Assembly (NCBI GenBank): GCA_007556525.1
Contig: SWJS01000002.1
Coordinates: 248,001-312,000, forward strand
Source: Lysobacteraceae bacterium CU05-9
GTDB lineage: Bacteria; Pseudomonadota; Gammaproteobacteria; Xanthomonadales; Xanthomonadaceae
Length of the DNA: 64,000 nucleotides
Direction: 5' to 3'
Under the pieces are notes generated by a model, which ran no database searches, was not told the DNA's origin, and worked only from the letters and a program-made list of their open reading frames with translations. Both the position numbers and the translations under genes were made by a program. Shown in pieces: positions 32,194 through 40,691 of the stretch (the stretch's first letter is position 1; each line of letters begins with the position of its first letter).

Positions 32194-32456
32194 TCGTGCA
32201 CCAACACCGTATCGGTGCCCTCAGGAAACTTCATGCCCAAACGTGCGCGCGAAACATCATCGATGCGCGTGCTCTCTGCCCACGTCGCCTGCTCCAACTG
32301 CAGACGGCCAAACTCGATGTTCAGTTCGTCGCGCTCTTTCTCGAGCTTACTCAACGTCGAGAACAACTTGCGATGCTCGTGGCGCGAAAACACGACAGCC
32401 AAGCCCGAGATCACGCAGCCGATCAACAACAACACGATGAGAATGCGCGCGCTCAT
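32190..32456 (-). CDS. ftsL: Cell division protein FtsL
   Basis: 88 residues. One membrane helix ([19 protein letters not shown], about 5-23) is followed by a leucine-zipper-like coiled coil ([29 protein letters not shown]) and a short beta tail. Size, topology and position between rsmH and ftsI identify it. It forms the FtsQLB complex. Four-base overlaps on both sides. Confidence 0.93.
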   Translation of the reverse strand: MSARILIVLLLIGCVISGLAVVFSRHEHRKLFSTLSKLEKERDELNIEFGRLQLEQATWAESTRIDDVSRARLGMKFPEGTDTVLVHE

Positions 32457-33400
32457 GCCGCCACCTTCTGTGCAACGCGCAACACTGCGCTACGTGCGCG
32501 GGCGTTGTCCTTGATTTCTTCGTCCGTGCCTTTCTGCGCACCACCGAGCAACTTCAACGTCGGCGTGAACTCAACGGCAACCGGCATACGACGATCGGTT
32601 GGCGGCGCCTTCGCTAGCTTGTTGAAAAATTGCTTCGTGATGCGATCTTCCAATGAGTGAAAGCTGATGACGGCGAGTCGACCTTCCGGCTTCAACACAT
32701 CAACGGCGGCCTGCAAACCATCCTGCAAATCTTCCAACTCACGGTTGATGAAGATGCGGATGGCCTGGAACGAACGCGTCGCCGGATGGATCTTCGAATC
32801 ACCACGTGGCATCACAGCGGCGATGATCGAAGCGAGTTGGGCGGTGCGGGTGATTTCGTTTCTGGCACGTTCTGCAACGATGGCGCGGGCAATCTTGCGC
32901 GATTGACGCTCTTCGCCGTAAGTGAACAAAACATCTGCAATTTCAGTATCCGATGCGGTTGCAATCCACTGCGCAGCGCTTTGACCGGACGTGGTGTCCA
33001 TGCGCATGTCGAGTGGGCCGTCCTTGCTAAACGAGAAGCCACGTTCTGCAACATCGAGTTGCGGTGACGACACTCCGAGGTCCAACATAATTCCGTCAAT
33101 ACCTTCGCGTGCCATGCCCCACGAGGACATGTCCTTGAACGAACCATGATAGACATGGACGCGCGCATCTTCGCGCTGCAATTCCTGTGCGACCTTGATC
33201 GCTTCGGGATCCTTATCCATGACGAGCAACAAACCTTGTGGACCTAAACGGGCAAGAACACCTTTGGCATGACCGCCGCGTCCAAACGTTCCGTCAAGGT
33301 AACGTCCGTCGGCTTTGACATTCAGTCCATCGATGACTTGGTTGTACAAAACCGGAAGGTGTCCCGCAGCTTCATGGGCCGCGCGATCCCCCCCGATCAC
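32453..33400 (-). CDS. rsmH: 16S rRNA m4C1402 methyltransferase RsmH (MraW)
   Basis: 315 residues. It begins with [13 protein letters not shown] and [16 protein letters not shown], the SAM-binding loop, and contains [15 protein letters not shown] and [17 protein letters not shown]. It N4-methylates C1402 of 16S rRNA. Its start overlaps the mraZ stop by four bases. Confidence 0.96.
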   Translation of the reverse strand: MIGGDRAAHEAAGHLPVLYNQVIDGLNVKADGRYLDGTFGRGGHAKGVLARLGPQGLLLVMDKDPEAIKVAQELQREDARVHVYHGSFKDMSSWGMAREGIDGIMLDLGVSSPQLDVAERGFSFSKDGPLDMRMDTTSGQSAAQWIATASDTEIADVLFTYGEERQSRKIARAIVAERARNEITRTAQLASIIAAVMPRGDSKIHPATRSFQAIRIFINRELEDLQDGLQAAVDVLKPEGRLAVISFHSLEDRITKQFFNKLAKAPPTDRRMPVAVEFTPTLKLLGGAQKGTDEEIKDNARARSAVLRVAQKVAA

Positions 33401-33843
33401 AGTTGCAGGTCGAGCAACTCATCCGTCAAATCATCGTCAGAAAGGACCTGACGGATCTGGGCTTGATGTGCGTGCTCGCTCCACAACTCAAACTTTTCTC
33501 CCATGCCGACAAGCACTGCTTTCTTTTCAAGCATTGCGTTTGCGCGGTGAGAGGCTGGAATGCTGATGCGACCGTTGCCATCAAGTTCGACGATGTGCGC
33601 TGCGCCTACCAACTTCAGCTGCATGTTGCGGCTCGAGCTCTTGGTGCGCGGCAGACGATTGACATCATCGCGAACGCGTTCCCAGACCGCATGGGGGTAG
33701 ACGAACAGGCAACCCGTATCGAACGGGCTATAGGTGACCACGAGCTTGTTGCCGCATTCAGACGCGACTTGGTCACGGTAAGCCGTCGGAATGGCTAACC
33801 GTCCTTTGTCGTCAATCGTGATTGCGTTTTCGCCTTGAAACAC
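33397..33843 (-). CDS. mraZ: Transcriptional regulator / division cluster protein MraZ
   Basis: 148 residues from GTG 33843 ([19 protein letters not shown]). The upstream open frame to 33915 is rejected because the family starts here. Two SpoVT/AbrB-like halves each carry the DxxGR signature (DDKGRLAIP and DGNGRISIP). In E. coli MraZ binds TGGGN repeats upstream of its own gene and represses dcw transcription; matching repeats occur 67 bp upstream here. Confidence 0.93.
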   Translation of the reverse strand: MFQGENAITIDDKGRLAIPTAYRDQVASECGNKLVVTYSPFDTGCLFVYPHAVWERVRDDVNRLPRTKSSSRNMQLKLVGAAHIVELDGNGRISIPASHRANAMLEKKAVLVGMGEKFELWSEHAHQAQIRQVLSDDDLTDELLDLQL

Positions 33844-33909
33844 TCGGATACCTAAAGGGTGATGGCCGCCTCTTCGGGCGGCTCGGCCACAACCGGAAAA
33901 ACCACTAAA

Positions 33910-33934
33910 AACCAAGTTTTCCCACAGAGTCCCA
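33910..33934 (-). promoter_or_regulatory. MraZ-box repeats upstream of the dcw cluster
   Basis: On the minus strand TGGGA-CTCTG-TGGGA-AAACT-TGGTT: two exact TGGGA units and a third degenerate one at a 10-base period. This is the TGGGN-N5 spacing known for the E. coli MraZ operator. It lies 67-91 bp before the mraZ GTG. A GC-rich hairpin (GCCGCC/GGCGGC, 33865-33882) lies between it and mraZ, in the presumed leader. Confidence 0.7.
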
Positions 33935-34070
33935 CATTAGGGTCAATTTCAGGGTCTGTCAACAGGTAGTCGGAAGTTTTTTTCATTTCTGAATCAATGA
34001 CTTGCACGATACTTCAGAAACTTATTCAAGGTTTATCCACAAGCTATTGTTTTGTCTCACATTGTGAGAA

Positions 34071-35051
34071 TCAGCGGTCGGACTGACCTGTGGAATAGTA
34101 GTCCATCCGTTCAAAGAGTCCGGGCTGAATTTGGTCGACAAACACGCGTGCTTGCGCTGACAAAAACTTCCCTTTGCGCACGATGACCCCATAGCTCCGC
34201 GAAGGGAAGAAGTCCTTGAGGTTATGTCGGAAAAGTCTGAAACGATCGCGCTCCGTCAGGCAGATCCCCGTCACCACACTGATCCCGATGTTCTGGGCGA
34301 CGTATTCCTTGATGATTTCCCACCCACCGACCTCCAGGATGACGTCCAGCGGCAGGTGTTTATTCGCAAAAACCAAATCAATCAGTCGATACGACGTTAG
34401 CCTTTGCGGCGGCAAGATAAGACCATGTTTGGCGATTTTATCCAATGTTATCGACTTTTCGCGGGCTAATTCGTGCTCCGGATGGGTGATCAGGTGCATA
34501 TCGTACTGATACACCTTCGCGTAGTCGAGATCGTGCGGCACATCGATCATCGACCCCACGGCGAGGTCCACTTTGCCGTTCCTCAGCAGCTCCATCCCCT
34601 GCGCGCCGGTCACGGTGTGCAGGTTGAACTTGATATCCGGCTGCAGCTGCTTGAAGCGCTCAATGATGCCCGGCAAAAGATACATCGACGTCGATGTTCC
34701 CGCCGCCACGTTGAGCTCTCCCGCCGCCATCCCCTTGATTTCCTTGCGGAATTCGCTCTCCAGGCTGTCGAGTCCGTCCACCAGCGGCGTCGCCATTTCG
34801 AACAAAAGCTGCCCTTCCTTCGTCAGCACCAGATTTCTTCCCTGGCGCCGTAGGAGTTCGACACCAAACTCGCGCTCAAGTGCCTGTAATTGGAGACTAA
34901 CGGCGGGCTGCGTCAGGTACAGCGATTCCGCCGCACGTGACACAGATCCCAATTTGGCAACCTGACAAAACGCCCGCAACGGCTTCAGCCGGTGGCCCTT
35001 ATAGGCGAAACGCGTTGATTTCGTTGGGTATTTGGCGCGTTGTGTGGGCAT
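34071..35051 (-). CDS. LysR-family transcriptional regulator (CysB/Cbl-like size)
   Basis: 326 residues. The N-terminal winged helix-turn-helix is at about 22-82 (LRAFCQVAKLGSVSRAAESL, TQPAVSLQLQALE, LEREFGVELLRR). The periplasmic-binding-like effector domain spans about 105-310. A basic lead of about 20 residues precedes the HTH. It diverges from aceB, with 121 bp between starts holding a TGACA/TGTCA dyad, so it probably controls the glyoxylate shunt genes; the ligand is unknown. The gap 33935-34070 to mraZ holds no gene. Confidence 0.9.
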   Translation of the reverse strand: MPTQRAKYPTKSTRFAYKGHRLKPLRAFCQVAKLGSVSRAAESLYLTQPAVSLQLQALEREFGVELLRRQGRNLVLTKEGQLLFEMATPLVDGLDSLESEFRKEIKGMAAGELNVAAGTSTSMYLLPGIIERFKQLQPDIKFNLHTVTGAQGMELLRNGKVDLAVGSMIDVPHDLDYAKVYQYDMHLITHPEHELAREKSITLDKIAKHGLILPPQRLTSYRLIDLVFANKHLPLDVILEVGGWEIIKEYVAQNIGISVVTGICLTERDRFRLFRHNLKDFFPSRSYGVIVRKGKFLSAQARVFVDQIQPGLFERMDYYSTGQSDR

Positions 35052-35077
35052 CTATAAGGTTTGTTTATACGAATGGT

Positions 35078-35096
35078 TGACAGAATTATATTGTCA
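35078..35096. promoter_or_regulatory. Candidate LysR operator between the regulator and aceB
   Basis: A dyad TGACA-N9-TGTCA centred about 35 bp before the LysR start and 86 bp before aceB. The left arm with its preceding T reads TTGACA, a -35-like hexamer toward aceB, but no good -10 stands at 17 bp. LysR-type boxes are T-N11-A dyads, which this fits. Confidence 0.4.
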
Positions 35097-35172
35097 CATT
35101 CCGCCAGGTTCTGCACTGTGGTTGCACCGCAACAAATTTTGCGTTGCATCAATCACCGAGGAGCCATCACCC

Positions 35173-36783
35173 ATGTCCGCTGTACTTGCCGAAGATCTCA
35201 CCAACTCCGTGCTGTTGACCGCAATCGCTGCCCCAAACCAGGCGACCGTCCTGTCTGACGAATGCATCGCGTTCCTGACCGGATTGCAGGAAGCGTTTGA
35301 TTCGCGCCGTTTGGAGTTGTTGGCGGCGCGCGTTGCCAAGCAGGCACGTTATGACGCCGGTGAGTTGCCGGACTTCCGTCCTGACACCGCAAAAATCCGC
35401 GAGTCCCACTGGAAGGTCGCCGCCCTACCCGTTGCCTTGCAGGACCGTCGCGTTGAAATCACCGGGCCGACGGACCCGAAGATGGTGATCAACGCATTGA
35501 ACTCCGGCGCGTCGTGTTACATGGCGGACTTCGAAGACAGCACCTCGCCAACGTGGAGCAACTTGATAGAGGGTCAAATTGCGTTGCGCTCCGCATGCCG
35601 CGGTTTGCTCGAATACACGGCGCCGGTGACGGGCAAGCATTACCAGCTCGTTGCGCGTGATAAGCAAGCCGTATTGCATGTGCGTCCACGGGGTCTGCAT
35701 CTCAACGAAAAACACGTGCTCATCAACGGCACCGAAATGTCGGCGAGCTTGTTTGATGCGGGGGTGTTTTTGTTCAACAACGCAACGACGCTGGCGTCAC
35801 GTGATCGCGGACCTTATTTGTACATTCCGAAGTTGCAGTCGATGGAGGAAGCCGCGTGGTGGAATGATGTGCTCGGTTACGTCGAACAGTCGCTCAAGCT
35901 TGAGCATGGTTCGATCAAAGTCACGGTGCTCATCGAGACGTTCCCTGCAGCGTTTGAAATGGACGAGATCCTGCACGCGTTGAAGCACCGCATCGTTGGA
36001 TTGAACTGCGGACGCTGGGACTACGTTTTTAGCTACATCAAAACCTTGCGTGCACATCGCGCATACCTGTTGCCGGAACGTACGCAAGTCACGATGACGT
36101 CACCATTCTTGCGCGCATACAGCGAGCTGCTGATTCAAACGTGTCATCGCCGTGGTGCGCATGCGATGGGTGGCATGGCGGCGCAGATTCCAATCAACAA
36201 TGACGTTGAAGCGAACGATGAAGCCATGAGCAAAGTCCGCAACGACAAGTTGCGCGAAGTGACGGCGGGCCATGACGGAACATGGGTTGCGCATCCGGCG
36301 TTGATTCCGCTGGCGAAACGGATTTTCGATGAGCGCATGCGTGGCGCCAATCAACATCATCTCTTGCGTCATGAAGTTGTGGTTGACCAGCAGGATTTGC
36401 TGAAAGCACCTTACGGCACGATCACGCGTCGTGGCTTCGCGAACAACATCGAAGTGTGTGTGCGTTATATCGCTGCGTGGCTCGCAGGGAATGGCTGCGT
36501 GCCGATCCATCACTTGATGGAAGATGCGGCGACTGCAGAAATTGCGCGCGTACAACTGTGGCAATGGATGCATACGCCAGGTTTGTCGTTGCATGACGGA
36601 ACACTGGTCAACGAACTGCTGTTCCAGCAATGTCTATTCAACTTGCCATCCAGACTCGCGAATCAACCTGACGTGATTGCCCGCGAAAAAATCCCACAAG
36701 CCATCGCCATGCTCGAGCAACTCACGGAGAGCGATGTGCTGGAAGAATTTTTGACGATCCCTGCTTATAACGAACTGCCTTAA
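35173..36783 (+). CDS. aceB: Malate synthase A
   Basis: 536 residues from ATG 35173 (MSAVLAEDLTNSV); the open frame to 35032 crosses the LysR promoter. TIM-barrel enzyme with MADFEDSTSPTWSN (about 118, acidic metal site), RPRGLHLNEKH, ETFPAAFEMDEIL and GLNCGRWDYVFSYIK, all family A signatures. It condenses glyoxylate with acetyl-CoA. Followed by aceA after 21 bases, forming the glyoxylate-shunt operon used for growth on acetate or fatty acids. Confidence 0.96.
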   Translation: MSAVLAEDLTNSVLLTAIAAPNQATVLSDECIAFLTGLQEAFDSRRLELLAARVAKQARYDAGELPDFRPDTAKIRESHWKVAALPVALQDRRVEITGPTDPKMVINALNSGASCYMADFEDSTSPTWSNLIEGQIALRSACRGLLEYTAPVTGKHYQLVARDKQAVLHVRPRGLHLNEKHVLINGTEMSASLFDAGVFLFNNATTLASRDRGPYLYIPKLQSMEEAAWWNDVLGYVEQSLKLEHGSIKVTVLIETFPAAFEMDEILHALKHRIVGLNCGRWDYVFSYIKTLRAHRAYLLPERTQVTMTSPFLRAYSELLIQTCHRRGAHAMGGMAAQIPINNDVEANDEAMSKVRNDKLREVTAGHDGTWVAHPALIPLAKRIFDERMRGANQHHLLRHEVVVDQQDLLKAPYGTITRRGFANNIEVCVRYIAAWLAGNGCVPIHHLMEDAATAEIARVQLWQWMHTPGLSLHDGTLVNELLFQQCLFNLPSRLANQPDVIAREKIPQAIAMLEQLTESDVLEEFLTIPAYNELP

Positions 36784-36804
36784 TCATTACCGGAGACTTT
36801 GATC

Positions 36805-38103
36805 ATGACGATGCAACCACACCTCTCGAAAGAACAGCTGCAAATTGACTGGGAAAACAACCCTCGCTGGAACGGCATCGAACGTCCTTACACGGCCGAA
36901 GATGTCGTCAAGCTGCGCGGTACCATCCACGTCGAACATTCGCTCGCCAAGCATGGCGCACAGAAGCTGTGGCGCTCGCTGCACGAAACCGGCTTCGTCA
37001 ATGCACTCGGTGCGTTGACCGGTAACCAAGCGATGCAACAAGTCAAGGCTGGCTTGAAGGCGATCTACTTGAGCGGTTGGCAAGTGGCAGCCGATGCGAA
37101 CATCGCCGGCGAAATGTATCCGGACCAATCGCTGTACCCAGCGAACTCCGTACCACAAGTTGTGAAGCGCATTAACAACACCTTGTTGCGCGCCGATCAA
37201 ATCCAGTGCAGCGAAGGCAGCGGTGACATCGATTTCCTGCAACCGATTGTTGCGGATGCGGAGGCGGGTTTTGGCGGTGTGCTCAATGCGTTTGAGTTGA
37301 TGAAGTCGATGATTGAAGCTGGCGCTGCGGGCGTGCACTTCGAAGATCAACTCGCATCGGTGAAAAAGTGCGGTCACATGGGCGGCAAGGTTCTGGTGCC
37401 GACGCGCGAAGCCGTCGAGAAGTTGGTCGCCGCACGTTTGGCTGCAGACGTGATGGGTGTGCCGACGTTGATCGTTGCGCGTACTGACGCCGAAGCTGCA
37501 GACCTGTTGACGTCCGACGTTGATGACAATGACAAGCCATTCGTGACGGGTGAGCGGACCGTGGAAGGTTTTTATAAGACCCGCAACGGCCTCGACCAAG
37601 CCATCTCGCGCGGTCTCGCCTACGCACCGTATGCCGACCTGGTCTGGTGCGAAACCGGCAAGCCGGATCTCGAGTTCGCGCGCAAGTTCGCCGAAGCGAT
37701 TCACGCGAAATATCCAGGCAAGATGCTCGCCTACAACTGCTCGCCATCGTTCAACTGGAAAAAGAACCTCGACGACGCCACCATCGCATCGTTCCAGAAG
37801 GAACTCGCGAAGCTCGGCTATAAGTTCCAGTTCATCACGCTCGCAGGTTTCCATGCGCTGAACTACTCGATGTTCAATCTCGCGCACGGCTACGCCGAAA
37901 AGCAAATGTCGGCATTCGTTGATCTGCAGGAAGCGGAATTCGCAGCAGCGCCTCGCGGCTTCACTGCCGTCAAGCACCAACGCGAAGTCGGTACCGGCTA
38001 TTTCGATTCGGTGACCCAGGTCATCCAGGCCGGCAACTCGTCAACGGTTGCACTGCGCGGCTCGACGGAAGAAGAACAGTTCGAGGAATCGGCTGTTGCA
38101 TAA
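36805..38103 (+). CDS. aceA: Isocitrate lyase
   Basis: 432 residues from ATG 36805, with CCGGAG 9 bases upstream; a TTG at 36799 is a weaker alternative. Catalytic signature [11 protein letters not shown] with the active-site cysteine near residue 193. Other landmarks are the metal site in DADIAG-like [27 protein letters not shown] and [11 protein letters not shown]. It splits isocitrate to succinate and glyoxylate. It is co-transcribed with aceB and ended by the terminator at 38124-38160. Confidence 0.97.
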   Translation: MTMQPHLSKEQLQIDWENNPRWNGIERPYTAEDVVKLRGTIHVEHSLAKHGAQKLWRSLHETGFVNALGALTGNQAMQQVKAGLKAIYLSGWQVAADANIAGEMYPDQSLYPANSVPQVVKRINNTLLRADQIQCSEGSGDIDFLQPIVADAEAGFGGVLNAFELMKSMIEAGAAGVHFEDQLASVKKCGHMGGKVLVPTREAVEKLVAARLAADVMGVPTLIVARTDAEAADLLTSDVDDNDKPFVTGERTVEGFYKTRNGLDQAISRGLAYAPYADLVWCETGKPDLEFARKFAEAIHAKYPGKMLAYNCSPSFNWKKNLDDATIASFQKELAKLGYKFQFITLAGFHALNYSMFNLAHGYAEKQMSAFVDLQEAEFAAAPRGFTAVKHQREVGTGYFDSVTQVIQAGNSSTVALRGSTEEEQFEESAVA

Positions 38104-38123
38104 GCCGCTTCGTACTTCGTCAG

Positions 38124-38160
38124 AAAAAAACCACGTCGGTTCGCCGGCGTGGTTTTTTTT
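38124..38160 (+). terminator. Rho-independent terminator of aceBA
   Basis: CCACGTCGG / CCGGCGTGG stem (one G-U pair), loop TTCG, then eight T; a run of seven A precedes the stem. It starts 20 bases after the aceA stop. With A- and T-tracts on both sides it may also act on the opposite strand. Confidence 0.9.
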
Positions 38161-38188
38161 GTGGATTCGTTAGAGCCAGAAACGAAGA

Positions 38189-38214
38189 AGCCACCTTCGC
38201 GCGGGAAGATGGCT
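38189..38214 (-). terminator. Likely terminator of the 66-residue protein gene
   Basis: On the minus strand AGCCATCTTC pairs with GAAGGTGGCT (one G-U) around a 6-base loop and is followed by TCTTCGTTT. It lies 30 bases after the stop of the small gene at 38244. Confidence 0.5.
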
Positions 38215-38243
38215 CTCGATATTTATACTTGCGGGTAACACCA

Positions 38244-38444
38244 TTACCAGTGCGAGTAGTCCATATCATCAGGATGACGATAGAAGTCGGTGCCTCGCCA
38301 CCTATGCTCTTCTACCGCTGGCTCGGAAGCAGCTGCAAGGTTCACATCCGCCTTCTTGTCAGCCCCGACTTTAATGTCAGCATCTAACTTCTTGCTGGCA
38401 TCACCTTCGGGATCGATGTCCCACCATTCGCCATAGATTTTCAT
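38244..38444 (-). CDS. Small acidic hypothetical protein (66 aa)
   Basis: Starts MKIYGEWWDIDPEGDASKK and ends HPDDMDYSHW. A clear Shine-Dalgarno AAAGGAAC lies 6-8 bases before ATG 38444, and a hairpin follows the stop. The residues are strongly acidic with many Trp and Asp/Lys and no membrane segment or signal peptide. It carries no recognisable domain. It stands alone between the aceBA terminator and the RNase P RNA gene. Coding is supported by the ribosome site and terminator rather than by homology I can name. Confidence 0.6.
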   Translation of the reverse strand: MKIYGEWWDIDPEGDASKKLDADIKVGADKKADVNLAAASEPAVEEHRWRGTDFYRHPDDMDYSHW

Positions 38445-38764
38445 GACTAGTTCCTTTCCCTGAAACGGGTCTTAACTGTGGAGTCCTTTCCACGCTTTCA
38501 TGGTCAAACTTCGTCCGTTATTTTTTCAATACAACAACGTTAGAGGATCCACACCGCTAGGTGACCGACGTGAAACGCCCTAAATCAGGGGCTTTCTGAG
38601 CTGGATTGCAGGAATTCAGATTGTTAATCTGCTTCGCAACCGTCAAATCAAAGCATGCCTAAAATGGTATCTGCGCATCCTATTAATGAGCAATATGTCA
38701 CAGTTATTGAAATCTAACTGTATGATAAGGCACTTTCCGTATGGTTCGCGGTGCGCAAAAAGAA
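38445..38764. other. Intergenic stretch without a recognised gene
   Basis: About 320 A+T-richer bases between the small protein gene and rnpB. It must hold the promoter of the small minus-strand gene, but no convincing -35/-10 pair is seen. A short hairpin CAGATTGTTAATCTG (38617-38631) looks like a tRNA-Asn anticodon arm, but no other tRNA parts surround it. The end nearest rnpB carries the U-rich tail of that RNA. Confidence 0.5.
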
Positions 38765-39112
38765 AGGAGTTGGCCGATAAGCCGGGTTCTGTCTTGGACA
38801 ATCATTCCTCTGGGCGCAACGTCGCCGTTACGCTCAAGCAACCTACCCGGTGACGCCTGCGGGCCGCAGTTAATGTCACCCTATTTGGTCTTGCTCCCGA
38901 TGGGGTTTGCCGTGCCGGTCCGTTACCGGACTCGCGGTGCGCTCTTACCGCACCATTTCACCCTTACCACGCACCCGAAGGCCGTTCGGCGGTATCTCTC
39001 TGTTGCACTTTCCGTCGACTCACATCGCCCAGGCGTTACCTGGCATCGTGCCCTGCGGAGCCCGGACTTTCCTCGACGCCACAAGGACGCCGCGATTGCC
39101 TGGCCAACTCCA
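38765..39112 (-). ncRNA. rnpB: RNase P RNA (bacterial type A)
   Basis: On the minus strand the RNA runs from GGAGTTGGCC to GGCCAACTCC, a perfect 10-bp P1 stem. Conserved core blocks appear in order: GAGGAAAGTCCGGGCTCC, GCCAGGTAACGCCTGG, GTGCAACAGAGAG, GGTAAGGGTGAAA, GGTAAGAGCGCACCG, AGACCAAATAGGG, GGTTGCTTGAGC and ACAGAACCCGGCTTATCGGCC. It is the catalytic RNA that matures tRNA 5' ends. A -10-like TAGAAT (39124-39119) stands 7 bases upstream of the 5' end. The U-rich TTTCTTTTT just after the 3' strand of P1 probably helps termination. Confidence 0.95.
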
Positions 39113-39198
39113 GACACTATTCTAACCGCGAACTGCAAAGTTAGAGTTCGAGTTAGACGATTGAGTAAGGCAACAGCGCCGAAACATTGCCGGAATGC

Positions 39199-39222
39199 AA
39201 AAAAGCCACGCGCTAGCGTGGC
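39199..39222 (-). terminator. Terminator after the EF-hand gene
   Basis: Stem GCCACGC / GCGTGGC with loop GCTA/TAGC, followed on the minus strand by TTTTTT (39204-39199). It lies 24 bases after the EF-hand gene stop. On the plus strand the stem is followed by TTCTTTGT, so it may work both ways. Confidence 0.85.
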
Positions 39223-39246
39223 TTCTTTGTGAGCAGCGTGAACTGC

Positions 39247-39555
39247 TTAGTGCTTGCGCGTGTACTCAGCAAACGAAATGTATCCGTCGCCGTTCACGTC
39301 CATCATCTTGAAATGACCCAGCATCGGATGCTGGACCATCTCACGACGAGTCAGCTTACCGTCCTTATTGCGATCGTACTTCGTGAATTCGGCCTTGAAC
39401 TTGGCATTTGCCGAAGCATTTTCGACGGCAGCGGCTGCGGGACGTGGAGTGGTCGCTTGCGCCGCACCGTGGCCGGCGTGATTGTGTGCCTGTGCATTGG
39501 CGCTGAAAACAGCAGCCAAACCGGTGACCAATAGCGCGGACATTGCAAATTTCAT
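39247..39555 (-). CDS. Periplasmic EF-hand protein with His/Met linker, copper-locus associated
   Basis: 102 residues. Signal peptide MKFAMSALLVTGLAAVFSANAQA with an AQA cleavage site, then a His/Ala-rich stretch (HNHAGHG). Two EF-hand loops follow, YDRNKDGKLTRREM (about 60-73) and MDVNGDGYISFAEY (about 85-98). The linker HPMLGHFKMMD supplies two His and three Met, good soft-metal ligands. It is downstream of copB on the same strand, 123 bp away. A homologue with the same HPMxxHFxMMD linker lies at 53958 in the second copper island. A role in copper binding or sensing is inference. Confidence 0.82.
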   Translation of the reverse strand: MKFAMSALLVTGLAAVFSANAQAHNHAGHGAAQATTPRPAAAAVENASANAKFKAEFTKYDRNKDGKLTRREMVQHPMLGHFKMMDVNGDGYISFAEYTRKH

Positions 39556-39678
39556 TCGTGGATTTTCCTATGGATGTTCAGCAAAATTGAAATCGACTTA
39601 CTTTGAGTTATTTTCTCATTCGGACATTAACGGCAGCTTTCCGATGCACTGCACGAAATTGGTGGAGTTTGTCATCGT

Positions 39679-40689
39679 TCAGAACCAAAACCGGATGCCG
39701 GCAACAAACGAAACATCACCTGCCTTTTCGCCCGAGGACGTACGTAGGCGTCGCGTATTGCCGAATGAACGCTCGTACTGAACTCCGATGTAGGGTGCGA
39801 ATTCCTTGCGGATCTCATAGCGCAGTCGGGCGCCGATCGAAGCGGTCGTCAGTCCTGTGCCAAGTTGCAATTCCGGTTCGGCCTTGTTGCGCAAATTGGC
39901 CTCACCGCGCCATTGCACGATTGCCCGGTTCGTCAGTAGCGTTTCGTACTCACCTTCGAAATTCGCCATCGCGCGTCCGCCGTCGCTTGCATACGTCATG
40001 GCAGACACTTCAAATTTGTAGGGCGCAAAACCGCGCACACCGGCTGCAAGCCACGTCCGCGAGTGATCCGACGGAAAGTCCTGCCGTACGCCCGCGACGA
40101 CATCCCACCAGGCACGCACGCCTTGCGAGTACAGCAAATCGAACGACGCCTCTTCCAATTCGTGCTTATCGCCGTGCAGTTCCGTGCTGATGACGAACTT
40201 GCGGACATCGCCACCGATCCATGCTTCGGCTTCCATTGCATAGCCGTCGTCATCGTCCATTTCCAGTCGGTCGACGATCACGGATCCATAGATACCAGTT
40301 CCGTGCGCATGATGGTCGTGCAACTCGGGGAACGCCGCGCGTCGATCTGCATCCGTCACTGACGGAATGGGCTCCCGAGGCGTGTCCATTGCTCCCATTT
40401 TGGAATGGTCCATCTTGGAGTGATCCACTGGTGGTGGATTCGTCGTGGAATGATCCATCTTTGAATGATCCATCTTTGAATGATCCATCTTTGAATGATC
40501 CATCTTTGAATGATCCATCTTTGAATGATCCATCTTTGAATGATCCATCTTCGAATGATCAACAGGAGGTTGAGTCGGCTTGGAATGGTCCATTTTTGAA
40601 TGGTCCATCGTGGAGTGATCCTGTGCAGCGACTACCGAAGCCGCCGAATTTGCCAACGCGATTGCCAGCACCAAATTACGGATTTTCAT
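39679..40689 (-). CDS. copB: Copper resistance outer-membrane protein CopB (lower-GC copy)
   Basis: 336 residues from ATG 40689 with GGAGGAGT ribosome site; 2 bases after the copA fragment's stop. Signal peptide MKIRNLVLAIALANSAASVVAAQ, then a Met/His/Asp repeat region (about 25-95) built of MDHSK units. The C-terminal beta-barrel-like CopB domain (about 125-336) has WWDVVAGVRQDFP, GFAPYKFEVSAMTYAS and a terminal aromatic in GIRFWF, typical of outer-membrane proteins. It binds or sequesters copper at the outer membrane together with CopA. The intact partner copA is missing here; only its C-terminus remains. Confidence 0.92.
   Translation of the reverse strand: MKIRNLVLAIALANSAASVVAAQDHSTMDHSKMDHSKPTQPPVDHSKMDHSKMDHSKMDHSKMDHSKMDHSKMDHSKMDHSTTNPPPVDHSKMDHSKMGAMDTPREPIPSVTDADRRAAFPELHDHHAHGTGIYGSVIVDRLEMDDDDGYAMEAEAWIGGDVRKFVISTELHGDKHELEEASFDLLYSQGVRAWWDVVAGVRQDFPSDHSRTWLAAGVRGFAPYKFEVSAMTYASDGGRAMANFEGEYETLLTNRAIVQWRGEANLRNKAEPELQLGTGLTTASIGARLRYEIRKEFAPYIGVQYERSFGNTRRLRTSSGEKAGDVSFVAGIRFWF
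40381..40625 (-). repeat. 15-bp tandem repeats encoding MDHSK units in copB
   Basis: The unit GATCATTCAAAGATG (minus strand), near-perfect, recurs about seven times between 40446 and 40560, with diverged copies on either side. Each encodes M-D-H-S-K. The near identity at DNA level points to recent slippage or expansion. The copy number may vary between strains and affect copper-binding capacity. Confidence 0.85.
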
Positions 40690-40691
40690 GG

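Noticed and set aside
38617-38631. Hairpin CAGATTGTTAATCTG resembling a tRNA-Asn (GUU) anticodon arm
   Set aside because: No acceptor stem, D arm or T arm with GGTTCGA-type loop could be placed around it.
40381-40625. Short regular repeats that could suggest a CRISPR array
   Set aside because: Fifteen-base units without spacers, in frame, encoding MDHSK in CopB.
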